From Paenibacillus sp. FSL H8-0048 (GTDB taxonomy: Bacteria; Bacillota; Bacilli; Paenibacillales; Paenibacillaceae), in the NCBI RefSeq assembly GCF_038002825.1, contig NZ_JBBODF010000001.1, positions 4,278,001 through 4,342,000 on the forward strand: a stretch of DNA of 64,000 nt. The letters run 5' to 3'. A model generated the notes under the pieces. It saw only the letters and a list, made by a program, of their open reading frames with translations. It did no database searches and was not told where the DNA came from. Positions 25,689-33,800 of this stretch are shown in pieces. A program made the position numbers and the translations under genes. Numbering within the stretch: position 1 is the stretch's first letter; each line of letters starts with the position of its first letter.

Positions 25689-27008
25689 TTGAATAAGAGC
25701 CGTGTTATTGCCGGAATCACTTCACTCGTTCTGATCATGGGCCTGGCCACAGGCTGCGGGAACAGCAGCAATTCATCTTCAGCGCACAATGGAAGCTCTG
25801 CTACAGGTAAGAATACACCGGTTACGCTCAAAATGTGGGGCGGTGTCCCGCCGGAATCCGGTCCGCAGCAGGTCGTGGACAACTGGAATAAGGAGCACCC
25901 CGATATTCAGGTGGAATATGTACGCTATGTTAATGATGATGACGGCAATCTGAAACTGGACACGGCGATGATTACCGGCCAGGATGTGGATTTGTTCGTG
26001 AACTATACGATCTCCCATGCCGCCAAGCGGGTGGAATCCGGTCTGGCCCTGGACCTCAGCGGCTACACCGATTACAACATTGAAGAGAAGATGGGCGCGG
26101 ACACCGCGAGCTGGAAAATTGAGGGCAAATTCTACGGCGTTCCGACGACCAAAAGCCCATTCTTCATCGCCCTGAATAAAGACGCCCTGGACAAGGCCGG
26201 TCTGCCCGTTCCGAAGGAATGGACCTGGAATGAGCTGCGCGAGTATGCGAAGAAGCTGAAGAACGGCGGTTCGTACGGTTTTATTCAAAATATGGAGCCC
26301 TTCGTGGACCCCATCGACTCCGTGCTCTCCCAGGAGGGCTATACCAAGCCGGACGGCACCTCCAATCTGGATCATCCGCTGGTCAGACAATGGCTGGAGA
26401 CGCTGAACGGGATGATGCAGGACGATAAGACCACGCCGCCGCTCGGCGAGCAATTAACTTCCAAGATGCCGGTGGAGCAGGTCTTCCTCAGCGGAGAGGT
26501 GCCAATGCTCAATATCGGGGCGTGGCTGCTGCGCAGCTCCAATAACTTCACCGACTTCCCGCGTGATTTCAAAATCGCCTTCGCTCCGGTACCCCGGCTC
26601 ACTGAATCCGCCAGTGATTACGTGACCCGCGGGGGCCTCGGCGATTACATCTCCATTAATGCCAAGTCCAAGAAGCAGGAAGCGGCCTGGGAGTTCCTGA
26701 AGTGGTATTCCGATGGCGGCATGTCCCCGATGGCAGCGGGCGGAAGACTCCCGGCCTCCAAGGATGCCAAGCAGGAGGATGCACTCAAGAGCCTCATCGG
26801 CGACAAAAGTGACTCCTACGATCTGGACTCCCTGATGTACGTCATGTTCGACAATAAGACGCCAACCTACGTCCGCAGCCTTCCGCAAGAGGTAATGGAC
26901 CTGCGCTCACAGGAGTACGAGAAATATTTCCTCGGCTCACAGTCGCTAGATCAGACTGTGCAGGCCATGGCAGCGCGGCATAACGAGTATTTGAAGCAGA
27001 AGAAGTAG
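25689..27008 (+). CDS. sugar ABC transporter solute-binding lipoprotein
   Basis: 439 residues from a TTG nine bases after GGGAGG; an upstream in-frame extension of 13 codons contains the RBS itself. The lipobox is GLATGCG (Cys about 23). It has the standard extracellular sugar-binding fold (type 1) with GLGDYISINAKSKKQEAAWEF near the C-terminal third. It would bind an oligosaccharide for the two permeases at 30682-32403, from which it is separated by a two-component system. No ATPase gene is present. The promoter shares motifs with the kinase and permease promoters, so the locus is probably a co-regulated unit. Confidence 0.92.
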   Translation: MNKSRVIAGITSLVLIMGLATGCGNSSNSSSAHNGSSATGKNTPVTLKMWGGVPPESGPQQVVDNWNKEHPDIQVEYVRYVNDDDGNLKLDTAMITGQDVDLFVNYTISHAAKRVESGLALDLSGYTDYNIEEKMGADTASWKIEGKFYGVPTTKSPFFIALNKDALDKAGLPVPKEWTWNELREYAKKLKNGGSYGFIQNMEPFVDPIDSVLSQEGYTKPDGTSNLDHPLVRQWLETLNGMMQDDKTTPPLGEQLTSKMPVEQVFLSGEVPMLNIGAWLLRSSNNFTDFPRDFKIAFAPVPRLTESASDYVTRGGLGDYISINAKSKKQEAAWEFLKWYSDGGMSPMAAGGRLPASKDAKQEDALKSLIGDKSDSYDLDSLMYVMFDNKTPTYVRSLPQEVMDLRSQEYEKYFLGSQSLDQTVQAMAARHNEYLKQKK

Positions 27009-27021
27009 CGGCTCGGGTGCA

Positions 27022-27105
27022 GATAGCGGAGTTAGCGAATTTAGCGAAGACAGCGATGATAGCGATGATAGCGGAGTTAGCGAAGATAGTGATGTTAGTG
27101 AAACC
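27022..27105. repeat. 9-bp degenerate tandem repeat
   Basis: About nine copies of a TAGCGAAGA/TAGCGATGA/TAGCGGAGT-type unit follow directly after the binding-protein gene. They look like slippage-expanded sequence. No function is evident. Confidence 0.75.
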
Positions 27106-27126
27106 ATAGAGGAATGCAGTTTGCTT

Positions 27127-27302
27127 GCGGACTGGGATGCGCTTATTTGGCTGAATCGCGCTATTTTGGAGGCTACGCGGACTCAGATGCGCTTAACTAC
27201 CATTTTCCCTCTCAATTTCGGTTACCTGGAGGATATAGCGGCCTCTGAGTCCGCCCACCGGCATAAAGCTGATTATTTCGCCAGATAAGAGCACCTGAGT
27301 CC
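27127..27302. repeat. GCGGACTCAGATGCGCTTA repeat family, 50/61-bp spacing
   Basis: Copies begin at 27127 and 27177 (50 bp apart), with a partial copy at 27238 (61 bp further) and an inverted copy at about 27283-27302. The element is not palindromic, and spacings again differ by about one helical turn. Confidence 0.55.
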
Positions 27303-27360
27303 GTCAGTCCGTCAGTCCGTCGGTCCATCGTCCGTCAGTCCATCGTCCGTCAGTCCTTCG
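27298..27360. repeat. CCGTCAGT short tandem repeats
   Basis: CCGTCAGT is repeated head to tail and then passes into 15-bp CCATCGTCCGTCAGT units. Simple-sequence DNA between the 50-bp repeats and the small membrane-protein gene. Confidence 0.7.
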
Positions 27361-27468
27361 TTCCACAAACATAGGCGGTTCATGCGCCCGGTAACCCTAA
27401 TTACCACGCACACTGGAAGATCGTTTATAATCTGGGAGGAGGGACCATCTTCGCAAAGGAGGGATGAA

Positions 27469-27597
27469 ATGCTCAAAAGCTTCAAACCCTTTGACAGGAC
27501 AATCATTATAGGCGGATTAGTATCGGCGGGGGGCTTTCTCCTGGCTGGCGTGTTTCTTCTGCTTGCGCTGAAGTACAACATCATTCGTTTAAACTGA
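27469..27597 (+). CDS. small membrane protein (42 residues)
   Basis: The ATG has a near-perfect RBS (AAAGGAGG, six bases away) and a TATAAT box 40 bp upstream (27426-27431), so expression is likely. The peptide begins MLKSFKPFDRTIIIGGLVS and is one glycine-rich hydrophobic helix (about residues 10-35) ending in YNIIRLN. I recognise no family. It lies between the binding-protein gene and the sensor kinase, with its own terminator, so it may be a separate small gene and not part of the transport operon. Confidence 0.6.
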   Translation: MLKSFKPFDRTIIIGGLVSAGGFLLAGVFLLLALKYNIIRLN

Positions 27598-27635
27598 CAT
27601 CTTCTCCCCCAGCAGACTCCAAGAGGTCCCTTGAC

Positions 27636-27672
27636 AAGGCGGGGCGGATAACTATCCGCTCCGTCTTTCTTC
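27636..27672 (+). terminator. intrinsic terminator after the small membrane-protein gene
   Basis: GGCGGGGCGGAT and ATCCGCTCCGTC pair around AACT, followed by TTTCTT. It lies about 40 bp past the stop. Confidence 0.75.
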
Positions 27673-27692
27673 TGCCGCTGTCAAGCCCCCCG

Positions 27693-27794
27693 AATAGAAC
27701 AAATCTATGCATTTTCGCCACCCTCCCGTGTCCGCTGGAACAAAACCATGCAATTTGAAATATCGCCAATCCGGCGGAGCGATTATGCTATAAT
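27693..27794 (+). promoter_or_regulatory. promoter region of the second YesM/YesN operon
   Basis: Direct repeats AATAGAACAAATCTATGCAT (27693) and CTGGAACAAAACCATGCAAT (27735) precede an extended -10 box TGCTATAAT (27786-27794). No good -35 box is seen, so activator dependence is likely. GGAACAAAACCA (27737-27748) is identical, in reverse, to 30603-30614. Confidence 0.5.
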
Positions 27795-27852
27795 CTAGCA
27801 TATCAACCGGCCCGGACCGGGCAGGTTCAGTCAGGCTTGGAGGTGCTTCCCT

Positions 27853-29625
27853 GTGTCACAGCTGCTGCGCGTGCTGATTCCCCAGAAGTTGAAATACCGG
27901 CTGTTCACCGCATTCGTGTGCCTGATTCTGCTGCCGTTCGGCACACTGAATATTTATAACTATCAGCGTATTGAGACGCTGATCCAGAAGAAAATCAGCC
28001 AGCAGAGCCACTATCAGCTGGAGCAGATGTACCGCACGCTGGAGGACCAGATCAGCATCGCCTTCAAAACGCTGCTGTTCCTGAAGCAGGATGACACCGT
28101 GAAGTCCGTGCTGGTCCATCCTGAGCAGCGGAATGAGCTGGAGAATAAGCGGCTGATGGAGAATATTTTCAAGAACCTGAACAACAGCTTCTTCCTGTAT
28201 AATCCTTCGGTCTACTTCATGATTCTGGACTTATCTGAAAGCGCATACACCTCATACCCGCCCAAGGATCCACTGGTCTATGCCAAGCTGCGGGCCAATC
28301 CGGGGTTCGACCGGGGGCAGATGGATAACAACTCCTATCACTGGGTGCCCAATGATGCCAACTACGTGCTGCGGGATGTTTCTACCAGCGCCTATCTTCT
28401 CTCCTTATATGCCTATCTGGAGGATGCCGGAAATAAGCCGTATGGCATGGCCCGGATCAGCATTGATTATACGTACTGGCTGCGCTCCATCCACAAGCAG
28501 TCCGACCTGGAGCAACAGTATTTCCTGATTACCCGTTCGGGCGAGGATATCTCCCAGTCGGTTCCGGGCAGCCAGTTGTCTGACAAGGTGAAGGCAGGCT
28601 TCACCGGGCAGCCGGGACAGCAATATTTTATCGACAAAGAATCGAACGCCCTGATTAACTATATCTATGTGGAGTCGCTGGACTGGTACATCGTCAACCG
28701 GATTCCGCTGTCAGTGCTGTTTGCGGAGATCGAGGGGCTGAAGCAGCAGTACTTCGTGACGTTCCTGGTGCTGACTAGCATCTTCCTGATGATGACCTTC
28801 GTGATTGCTACGACCATAACGCGGCCCTTGTCCCATCTGCAGAACAAGATGAAGGCGGCGGTGCAGAAGAACCTGAAGATCCGCCTGCCGGAGCACAAAT
28901 TCAGCGGCGAGATCCTGGAGCTGACCCGGACCTTCAATACGATGCTGGACGATACCAACCTGCTGATCCAGAAGCTGAAGGCGGAGGAGCGGCAGAAGGA
29001 GGCGGTGCATTTTCAGATGCTGCTGGCCCAGACAAATCCCCACTTCCTGCTGAACACGCTGAATACGATCAAATGGATCGCCATCCGCGAGCATAACGAG
29101 GACATTACGAACATGACCCTGTCGCTCGGCAAGCTGCTGGAGGCCAGTCTGAATACCGATAAGGATCTGATCCATCTCAAAGATGAAATCGAGCTTGTAG
29201 AGGCCTATGTCCATATTCAGCAGGTCCGCTACGCCCACAAATTCGACTGTACCTTCACGTATGACGAGGACATTCTGTATGCTCTGGTGCCGAAGCTCAG
29301 CCTCCAGCCTCTGGTCGAGAACGCCATTATCCATGGAATCAGCAGGCTGCCCGGCCATGGCCTCATTGAGCTGAACATCCGCCGCGAAGAGCACAGGCTG
29401 CTTGTCGAGATCCGGGACAACGGCGTAGGCATGGAGCAGGGCGGGGGGCCCAAGGCTCCGCGCAAGCGTCCGGGCATCGGACTGAGTAACATTCAGGAGC
29501 GGCTGCGGCTGCTGTTCCGGGAAGAGGGACAGCTTGAGGTGCTCTCATCCAGTGAAGGTGTTACTGTACGCTTGACGCTGCCGCTGCTCCTGTCCACACC
29601 TTACGGCAACGAACATCCGGCTTGA
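27853..29625 (+). CDS. sensor histidine kinase, YesM family
   Basis: 590 residues from a GTG preceded by GGAGG. A first membrane helix at about 15-38, an extracellular Cache-like region, a second helix at about 295-318, then HAMP. The His_kinase box is QTNPHFLLNTLNTIKW and the ATPase has LVENAIIHGI and RDNGVGMEQ. It should phosphorylate the regulator encoded 27 bp downstream. Position between the binding-protein gene and the permease genes suggests it senses the same sugar. Its promoter carries the same GAACA-type motifs as the transporter promoters, consistent with autoregulation. Confidence 0.93.
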   Translation: MSQLLRVLIPQKLKYRLFTAFVCLILLPFGTLNIYNYQRIETLIQKKISQQSHYQLEQMYRTLEDQISIAFKTLLFLKQDDTVKSVLVHPEQRNELENKRLMENIFKNLNNSFFLYNPSVYFMILDLSESAYTSYPPKDPLVYAKLRANPGFDRGQMDNNSYHWVPNDANYVLRDVSTSAYLLSLYAYLEDAGNKPYGMARISIDYTYWLRSIHKQSDLEQQYFLITRSGEDISQSVPGSQLSDKVKAGFTGQPGQQYFIDKESNALINYIYVESLDWYIVNRIPLSVLFAEIEGLKQQYFVTFLVLTSIFLMMTFVIATTITRPLSHLQNKMKAAVQKNLKIRLPEHKFSGEILELTRTFNTMLDDTNLLIQKLKAEERQKEAVHFQMLLAQTNPHFLLNTLNTIKWIAIREHNEDITNMTLSLGKLLEASLNTDKDLIHLKDEIELVEAYVHIQQVRYAHKFDCTFTYDEDILYALVPKLSLQPLVENAIIHGISRLPGHGLIELNIRREEHRLLVEIRDNGVGMEQGGGPKAPRKRPGIGLSNIQERLRLLFREEGQLEVLSSSEGVTVRLTLPLLLSTPYGNEHPA

Positions 29626-29652
29626 GGCGCATAACTAAGGGAGGGATTACAC

Positions 29653-30444
29653 ATGTGGAAGGTACTGCTCGTGGAAGATGAGGTATTCGTTCGGGAAAGT
29701 GTGCGCGAGATTATCGCCTGGGAGGAGCTTGGCTTCACGGTCAGCGGGGAAGCGGGCAACGGGGCTGAGGCGCTGGAGATGATCCGCGAAGATGCGCCCG
29801 ATCTGGTGATTTCGGATATCGTCATGCCGGAGATGGATGGCGTCGAGCTGCTGCGCAGAACCCGTGAGGAAGGGTTCGATTCCCGCTTCGTCATGCTGAC
29901 CTGCATGAATGACTTCGAGAACGTGCGGCAGGCCATGGAATACGGGGCGTCCAATTATATTCTGAAGCTGTCGATGAGTGTGAATTCACTCCGGGACACA
30001 CTGCGCAAGATCAGCGGCGAGCTGGAGAAGAACCGCAAGGTAGAGCCGGACAGCCCTCAGGAGCCTACCCCGCCCCCGCCGGCCCATGAGGAGATTACGA
30101 GCCACCCGGAGATCCAGAAGATTCTTCATTATCTGCATGAACACTACGCTGAGGATATTACCGTGAAGTCGATGTCCCAGTATGTGATGATGGCCGAGAA
30201 TTACGTCAGCACCCTGTTCAAAAAGAAAACCGGCCACACCCTCATCCACTATCTGCACCGTGTACGGGTAGATCAGGCGATCCGGCTCCTGACCGGCTCC
30301 GACCTGCCGGTCTATGAGATCGGCAATCGGGTCGGCTTCGTGAGCGATAACTACTTCATTAAGATCTTCAAGCGCCTGACCGCGCAGACGCCCAGCCAGT
30401 ACCGGCATCAACAGCGGGAGAAGCCGGATAGCTTAAGCCTGTAG
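29653..30444 (+). CDS. response regulator, short YesN type (REC + AraC HTH)
   Basis: 263 residues. The receiver (1-120) has LVEDEVF, the phospho-Asp in LVISDIVMP and a Lys in YILKLSMS, where the usual Pro after Lys is replaced by Leu. A short Pro-rich linker (QEPTPPPPAHEE) leads straight to two AraC helix-turn-helices (VKSMSQYVMMAENYVSTLF and VYEIGNRVGFVSDNYFIKIF). The roughly 250-residue middle region of long YesN proteins is absent. It probably activates the promoters at 25.6, 27.8 and 30.6 kb. A strong terminator follows. Confidence 0.93.
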   Translation: MWKVLLVEDEVFVRESVREIIAWEELGFTVSGEAGNGAEALEMIREDAPDLVISDIVMPEMDGVELLRRTREEGFDSRFVMLTCMNDFENVRQAMEYGASNYILKLSMSVNSLRDTLRKISGELEKNRKVEPDSPQEPTPPPPAHEEITSHPEIQKILHYLHEHYAEDITVKSMSQYVMMAENYVSTLFKKKTGHTLIHYLHRVRVDQAIRLLTGSDLPVYEIGNRVGFVSDNYFIKIFKRLTAQTPSQYRHQQREKPDSLSL

Positions 30445-30481
30445 CCTGTTTCTTATCGGATAACGATCATTGTGTCACTCC

Positions 30482-30513
30482 AGCGGCATTCCTCTCGGGA
30501 ATGCCGCTTTTTT
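30482..30513 (+). terminator. intrinsic terminator of the second YesM/YesN operon
   Basis: GCGGCATTCC and GGAATGCCGC form a perfect stem around a TCTCG loop, followed by TTTTTT. Confidence 0.92.
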
Positions 30514-30530
30514 CTTGCTGCCGGAACGCC

Positions 30531-30643
30531 AATAGAACATAACTAAGACCGAAGTGCCTGCTGCCGCTTGTGTAATTGTATATTTCTGTGCCATGAAGTG
30601 GGTGGTTTTGTTCCTTAACCCTCACGGGAACGCTTGCTATGCT
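30531..30643 (+). promoter_or_regulatory. promoter region of the permease pair
   Basis: AATAGAACATAAC occurs at 30531. TGGTTTTGTTCCTT ends at 30616 and, 18 bp later, TGCTATGCT (30635) forms an extended -10 box. TGGTTTTGTTCC is the exact reverse complement of a 12-bp block upstream of the kinase gene. The placement next to -35 fits an activator site. Confidence 0.5.
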
Positions 30644-30681
30644 TGTAATGTACTTACAAGACCAGAAGGAGTGGGGCTATT

Positions 30682-31563
30682 GTGAAAGCAACCTGGATGC
30701 GACGCCAGCAGCTGCTGGGCTATCTGTTTATCGGGCCCAATATGATTGGCGTGATACTGTTTTTTATCATACCGGCTATGTATTCGTTCTATCTCATGTT
30801 TACAGATTACAAGTTTATGAGTCCCCATACCAAGTTCATCGGGCTGGCCAATATCCGGCGGATGCTGGGGGATGAGGTCTTCTATATTGCCATCAAGAAC
30901 ACGCTGATGTTCCTGCTCTCTGTTCCTGTATCGATTGGGCTGGCGTTCCTGGTGGCTGTCATTCTGAACCGTTCTGTCTATCTCAAAAAGCTGCTGCGCG
31001 CCTTGTACTTCATGCCCTACATTACCAGCGGCGTAGCCGTAGCCTTCGTGTGGATGCTGCTGTTCCACCCGAATAACGGGCCGATTAATGGTATTCTACG
31101 CTCTATGGGCATCGCTAACCCTCCCGGCTGGCTGTCCACAATGGATACGTCCATGTATGCGATAGATATCATCTGGATCTGGTTCATGCTCGGCTATAAC
31201 ATGATTATCTATCTCGCCGCTTTGCAGGAGGTGTCCGGGGAGCTGCTGGAGGCAGCCACCATCGACGGTGCCCACACGTGGCAGACGGTCCGCAGCATTC
31301 TGTGGCCGCTGGTGAGTCCTACTACTTTTCTGCTGCTGATTACCGGTCTGATCATGTCGATTAAGCAGTTCGGCATCATCCAGGCGATTACGCAAGGCGG
31401 TCCCGGGAACAGCACCACCGTATTATCCCTGTTCATTTATCAGAATGCCTTCCGCTATTACGAGATGGGCTATGCATCAGCGGTCTCCTGGGCCCTGTTC
31501 CTGATCATTCTGATCTTCACCGTCGTTCAATGGCTGGGCCAGAAACGCTGGGTTCACTACTAA
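30682..31563 (+). CDS. sugar ABC transporter permease (MalF/UgpA type)
   Basis: 293 residues from a GTG preceded by AGGAGTGGGG. Six membrane helices; EAA loop EAATIDGAHTWQTVRSILWP; the N-terminal LLGYLFIGPNMIGVILFF is typical of CUT1 permeases. It partners with the next gene 12 bp downstream. Together with the lipoprotein encoded at 25689 it would import an oligosaccharide, powered by an unlinked MsmX-like ATPase. It has its own promoter, separated from the two-component operon by a terminator. Confidence 0.94.
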   Translation: MKATWMRRQQLLGYLFIGPNMIGVILFFIIPAMYSFYLMFTDYKFMSPHTKFIGLANIRRMLGDEVFYIAIKNTLMFLLSVPVSIGLAFLVAVILNRSVYLKKLLRALYFMPYITSGVAVAFVWMLLFHPNNGPINGILRSMGIANPPGWLSTMDTSMYAIDIIWIWFMLGYNMIIYLAALQEVSGELLEAATIDGAHTWQTVRSILWPLVSPTTFLLLITGLIMSIKQFGIIQAITQGGPGNSTTVLSLFIYQNAFRYYEMGYASAVSWALFLIILIFTVVQWLGQKRWVHY

Positions 31564-31575
31564 GGAGCTGAGAAT

Positions 31576-32403
31576 ATGAATAAAGCCGCCGTTGCCAAAA
31601 TCATCACCACCCTGATCATGCTGTTCTTCAGCATCGTCATGATTGTGCCCTTCCTCTGGATGATCAGCACCTCCTTCAAAACCCCTGCGGAGGTCTTCCG
31701 CTATCCAATCCAGTGGATTCCCGACCACTTCAACTGGAGTCATCATATCAAGGTGTGGTCCGGCCAGAGCAGCTTCGTGCCTTACTATCTGAATTCCCTT
31801 AAGGTCGCTGTGCTGAGCACCATCGGCGCTGTCTCCCTGTCTGCTTTGGCGGCCTATGGCTTTGCCAGAATTGAGTTCAAGGGGCGTAACACGATGTTCC
31901 TGGTCTATCTGTCGATGATGATGGTTCCTCCGCAGGTGCTGTTCGTGCCCAAGTTCATCATGTTCGACTGGGCCGGCATCTATAACACCCACTGGGCGCT
32001 GATTCTGCCCGGTATGTTCACTATCTTCGGCGTGTTCATGATGCGGCAGTTCTTCCTCTCCGTGCCTCACGAAATTTCGGAGGCCGCTTTCATCGACGGT
32101 GCCGGACACTTCCGCATCTTCTCGCGGATTATCCTCCCGATGGCCAAGCCCTCGCTGGCAACACTGGCAATTATCGACTTCTCCTGGCACTGGAACGATT
32201 ATGAGAACGCGCTCGTCTTCCTGATCGACCAGGATCTGTTCACCGTTCCGCTCGGGCTGCAGAATTTCATCCTGGAGAACAATGTCGATTACAACGGCAT
32301 GATGGCCGCCGCAACCGCCGGGATCATTCCGATGATCCTCGTCTTCGTGCTCGGCCAGAAGTACATTATTGAAGGAGTGGCCAGCTCGGCGGTGAAGGGG
32401 TGA
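31576..32403 (+). CDS. sugar ABC transporter permease (MalG/UgpE type)
   Basis: 275 residues, six membrane helices, EAA loop EAAFIDGAGHFRIFSRIILP and C-terminal end QKYIIEGVASSAVKG, which is typical of MalG-like subunits. RBS GGAGCTGAG precedes the ATG. It is translationally close to the previous permease and ends the locus. No clear terminator follows; instead there is a stretch with four phased palindromes. Confidence 0.94.
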   Translation: MNKAAVAKIITTLIMLFFSIVMIVPFLWMISTSFKTPAEVFRYPIQWIPDHFNWSHHIKVWSGQSSFVPYYLNSLKVAVLSTIGAVSLSALAAYGFARIEFKGRNTMFLVYLSMMMVPPQVLFVPKFIMFDWAGIYNTHWALILPGMFTIFGVFMMRQFFLSVPHEISEAAFIDGAGHFRIFSRIILPMAKPSLATLAIIDFSWHWNDYENALVFLIDQDLFTVPLGLQNFILENNVDYNGMMAAATAGIIPMILVFVLGQKYIIEGVASSAVKG

Positions 32404-32409
32404 CAACTG

Positions 32410-32590
32410 ATTGTATTTCTTGCAATAGAAAACGCATCGCTGACCGTAAAATGGGATTCTATTGTATTTCATACAGTAGAATGTTGTGATTTGGCTGAAA
32501 AATGGCCTTTTTTCAATATTCAATTGTACGGAATACAATAGAATCGATTTCGAAGCCTTTTTTACAGCAATCCATTGTACAAAGTGCAAT
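32410..32590. repeat. four ATTGTA-N5-TACAAT palindromes spaced 51, 62 and 51 bp
   Basis: Imperfect 17-bp palindromes begin at 32410, 32461, 32523 and 32574. Copies 2 and 3 extend to about 27 bp (ATTCTATTGTA with TACAGTAGAAT, for example). The 62-bp step is one helical turn longer than the 51-bp steps. Spacer sequences are unrelated. No gene is seen in 32404-32654. Confidence 0.75.
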
Positions 32591-32654
32591 TACCTATTAA
32601 TCACGCCCGGATGCCAGACCCTCAGGAATTAATTGGATTTCTTGCCGATGCTCC

Positions 32655-33410
32655 TCACTCCCGCTGGCTATCCAAACACTGCTGTTCTAGCGCCTTTACC
32701 GCCACCCAGCCGTCAATCAGATAAGCGCCGAAGAACCGGGATACGGCCGTGAACCCGGCCTCCTCCAGAAGTTCCTCCATTTCTGCGGCGGGGAGCGGAT
32801 GGGAGGTTACTCCGAAAGAGTGCTCAAAGGTCTGCCACTGATCCTCTGTGATGCCGTTCCCGAGCATATGCAGCCGCCAGCCCGCCATCTGAATCTCCCA
32901 GGCCGGAGAGCCCGGCACCCCACAGATGGCGGACAGGCACAGCGGCGCGCCCGGCTGAAGCCGTGCGGCAATGCTGCGGAGCAGCGCCAGCTTGCTCTCC
33001 CGTCCCTGCACGAAATGCAGCACCAGCATACAAGTTGCGGCATCATGCAGCGCATTACTGCTCCACGCGGCAATCTCCGTATGATGCAGCCGCACTCTAT
33101 CCATAATACCCGCAGCCGCCAGCCGCTGCTTGGCAGCCTGAAGCATACTCTGCGAGGTGTCCAGGCCGCTGAAGCTCCAGTCCGGGTGGCTCAGGCCCAG
33201 TTGCAGAATTTCCTGTCCTCCGCCTGCTCCCACGACTAACAGCCTTGGCTTGTCCTGCTTGTCCTGCTTGTCCAGCCACGCTGTCAGCAGCGTGTCCATC
33301 AAGCCATATTGCAGCGCGTAGCCGGGAATTTTGCGGCTGATGTTCTGTACATACTGATCTCCGTTTACCTGCTCCCAAAGGCTGGCTGCCCCGCTCATGC
33401 TGTCTCTCAT
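32655..33410 (-). CDS. class I SAM-dependent methyltransferase
   Basis: 251 residues from the ATG five bases after GGAGGGG; an upstream in-frame extension of 40 codons crosses a large inverted repeat and is rejected. The SAM-binding motif I is LLVVGAGGGQEILQLG (about residues 55-70), followed by acidic motif II in FSGLDTSQSMLQAAKQRL and CMLVLHFVQG as motif IV. Substrate unknown. The leader holds a 40-bp inverted repeat that could act as operator or RNA hairpin. The nearest upstream DNA is a gene remnant and an IS605-type element. Confidence 0.85.
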   Translation of the reverse strand: MRDSMSGAASLWEQVNGDQYVQNISRKIPGYALQYGLMDTLLTAWLDKQDKQDKPRLLVVGAGGGQEILQLGLSHPDWSFSGLDTSQSMLQAAKQRLAAAGIMDRVRLHHTEIAAWSSNALHDAATCMLVLHFVQGRESKLALLRSIAARLQPGAPLCLSAICGVPGSPAWEIQMAGWRLHMLGNGITEDQWQTFEHSFGVTSHPLPAAEMEELLEEAGFTAVSRFFGAYLIDGWVAVKALEQQCLDSQRE

Positions 33411-33429
33411 TTCATCCCCTCCGAAAATA

Positions 33430-33469
33430 ATAATCGGTACATAACCACAACAGGTCATGTACCGATTAT
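33430..33469. promoter_or_regulatory. 40-bp inverted repeat in the methyltransferase leader
   Basis: Arms of 17 bp (ATAATCGGTACATAACC and its near-exact reverse complement, one mismatch) flank ACAACA. It ends about 20 bp before the start codon, just upstream of the RBS. It could be a repressor operator or an RNA hairpin controlling translation. No U-tract follows, so it is not a standard terminator. Confidence 0.6.
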
Positions 33470-33512
33470 CAAGGCCGGGCCCCGGAACCGCCATCCCACA
33501 TAGCTGGGATCT

Positions 33513-33600
33513 ATAGCACGGTCCGCTCATACCAATACCCTGGAATCCCCCGTTTCAGCCGCATCAGCGCCTCCAGATAATAACCGCCAGTGAAGGGTAT
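33513..33600 (-). pseudogene. C-terminal gene remnant next to the IS element
   Basis: On the minus strand a frame reads FTGGYYLEALMRLKRGIP then GYWYERTVL and a stop, without a start codon. It is cut off at the IS605-type element end near 33613. The composition looks like a real protein tail, but I cannot name the family. No matching 5' part is visible on the other side of the element. Confidence 0.35.
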
Positions 33601-33612
33601 TGGATATCCTAA

Positions 33613-33800
33613 GTGAACTACCATCCACCTAAGAGGTGGCGGCTTCTTGGTCAATGAAGCTACTGCTCCAAGTTTACCCAAGCTCAAAGGCTAGTCCCTA
33701 GCCCAATCATTGCAATATCACATGGCTAGTTTCAGTAGGTTTTGAGCAGCGTTTACATCCCGATCATGATGCACGTTACATTCTGGACAAGTCCACTCTC
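33613..33800 (-). ncRNA. predicted omega RNA (TnpB guide RNA scaffold)
   Basis: In TnpB elements the guide RNA overlaps the end of tnpB and finishes at the element end, with the guide taken from flanking DNA. Here the region after the tnpB stop contains the CCACCTCTTAGGTGG hairpin and GTTCAC end. The guide would begin TTAGGATATCCAATACCC (minus strand, from 33612). The 5' boundary is a guess. Confidence 0.4.

Noticed and set aside
31477..32589. 370-codon minus-strand frame opposite the MalG-type permease
   Set aside because: His/Asp/Glu-rich shadow of a membrane protein read antisense; no domain or RBS.
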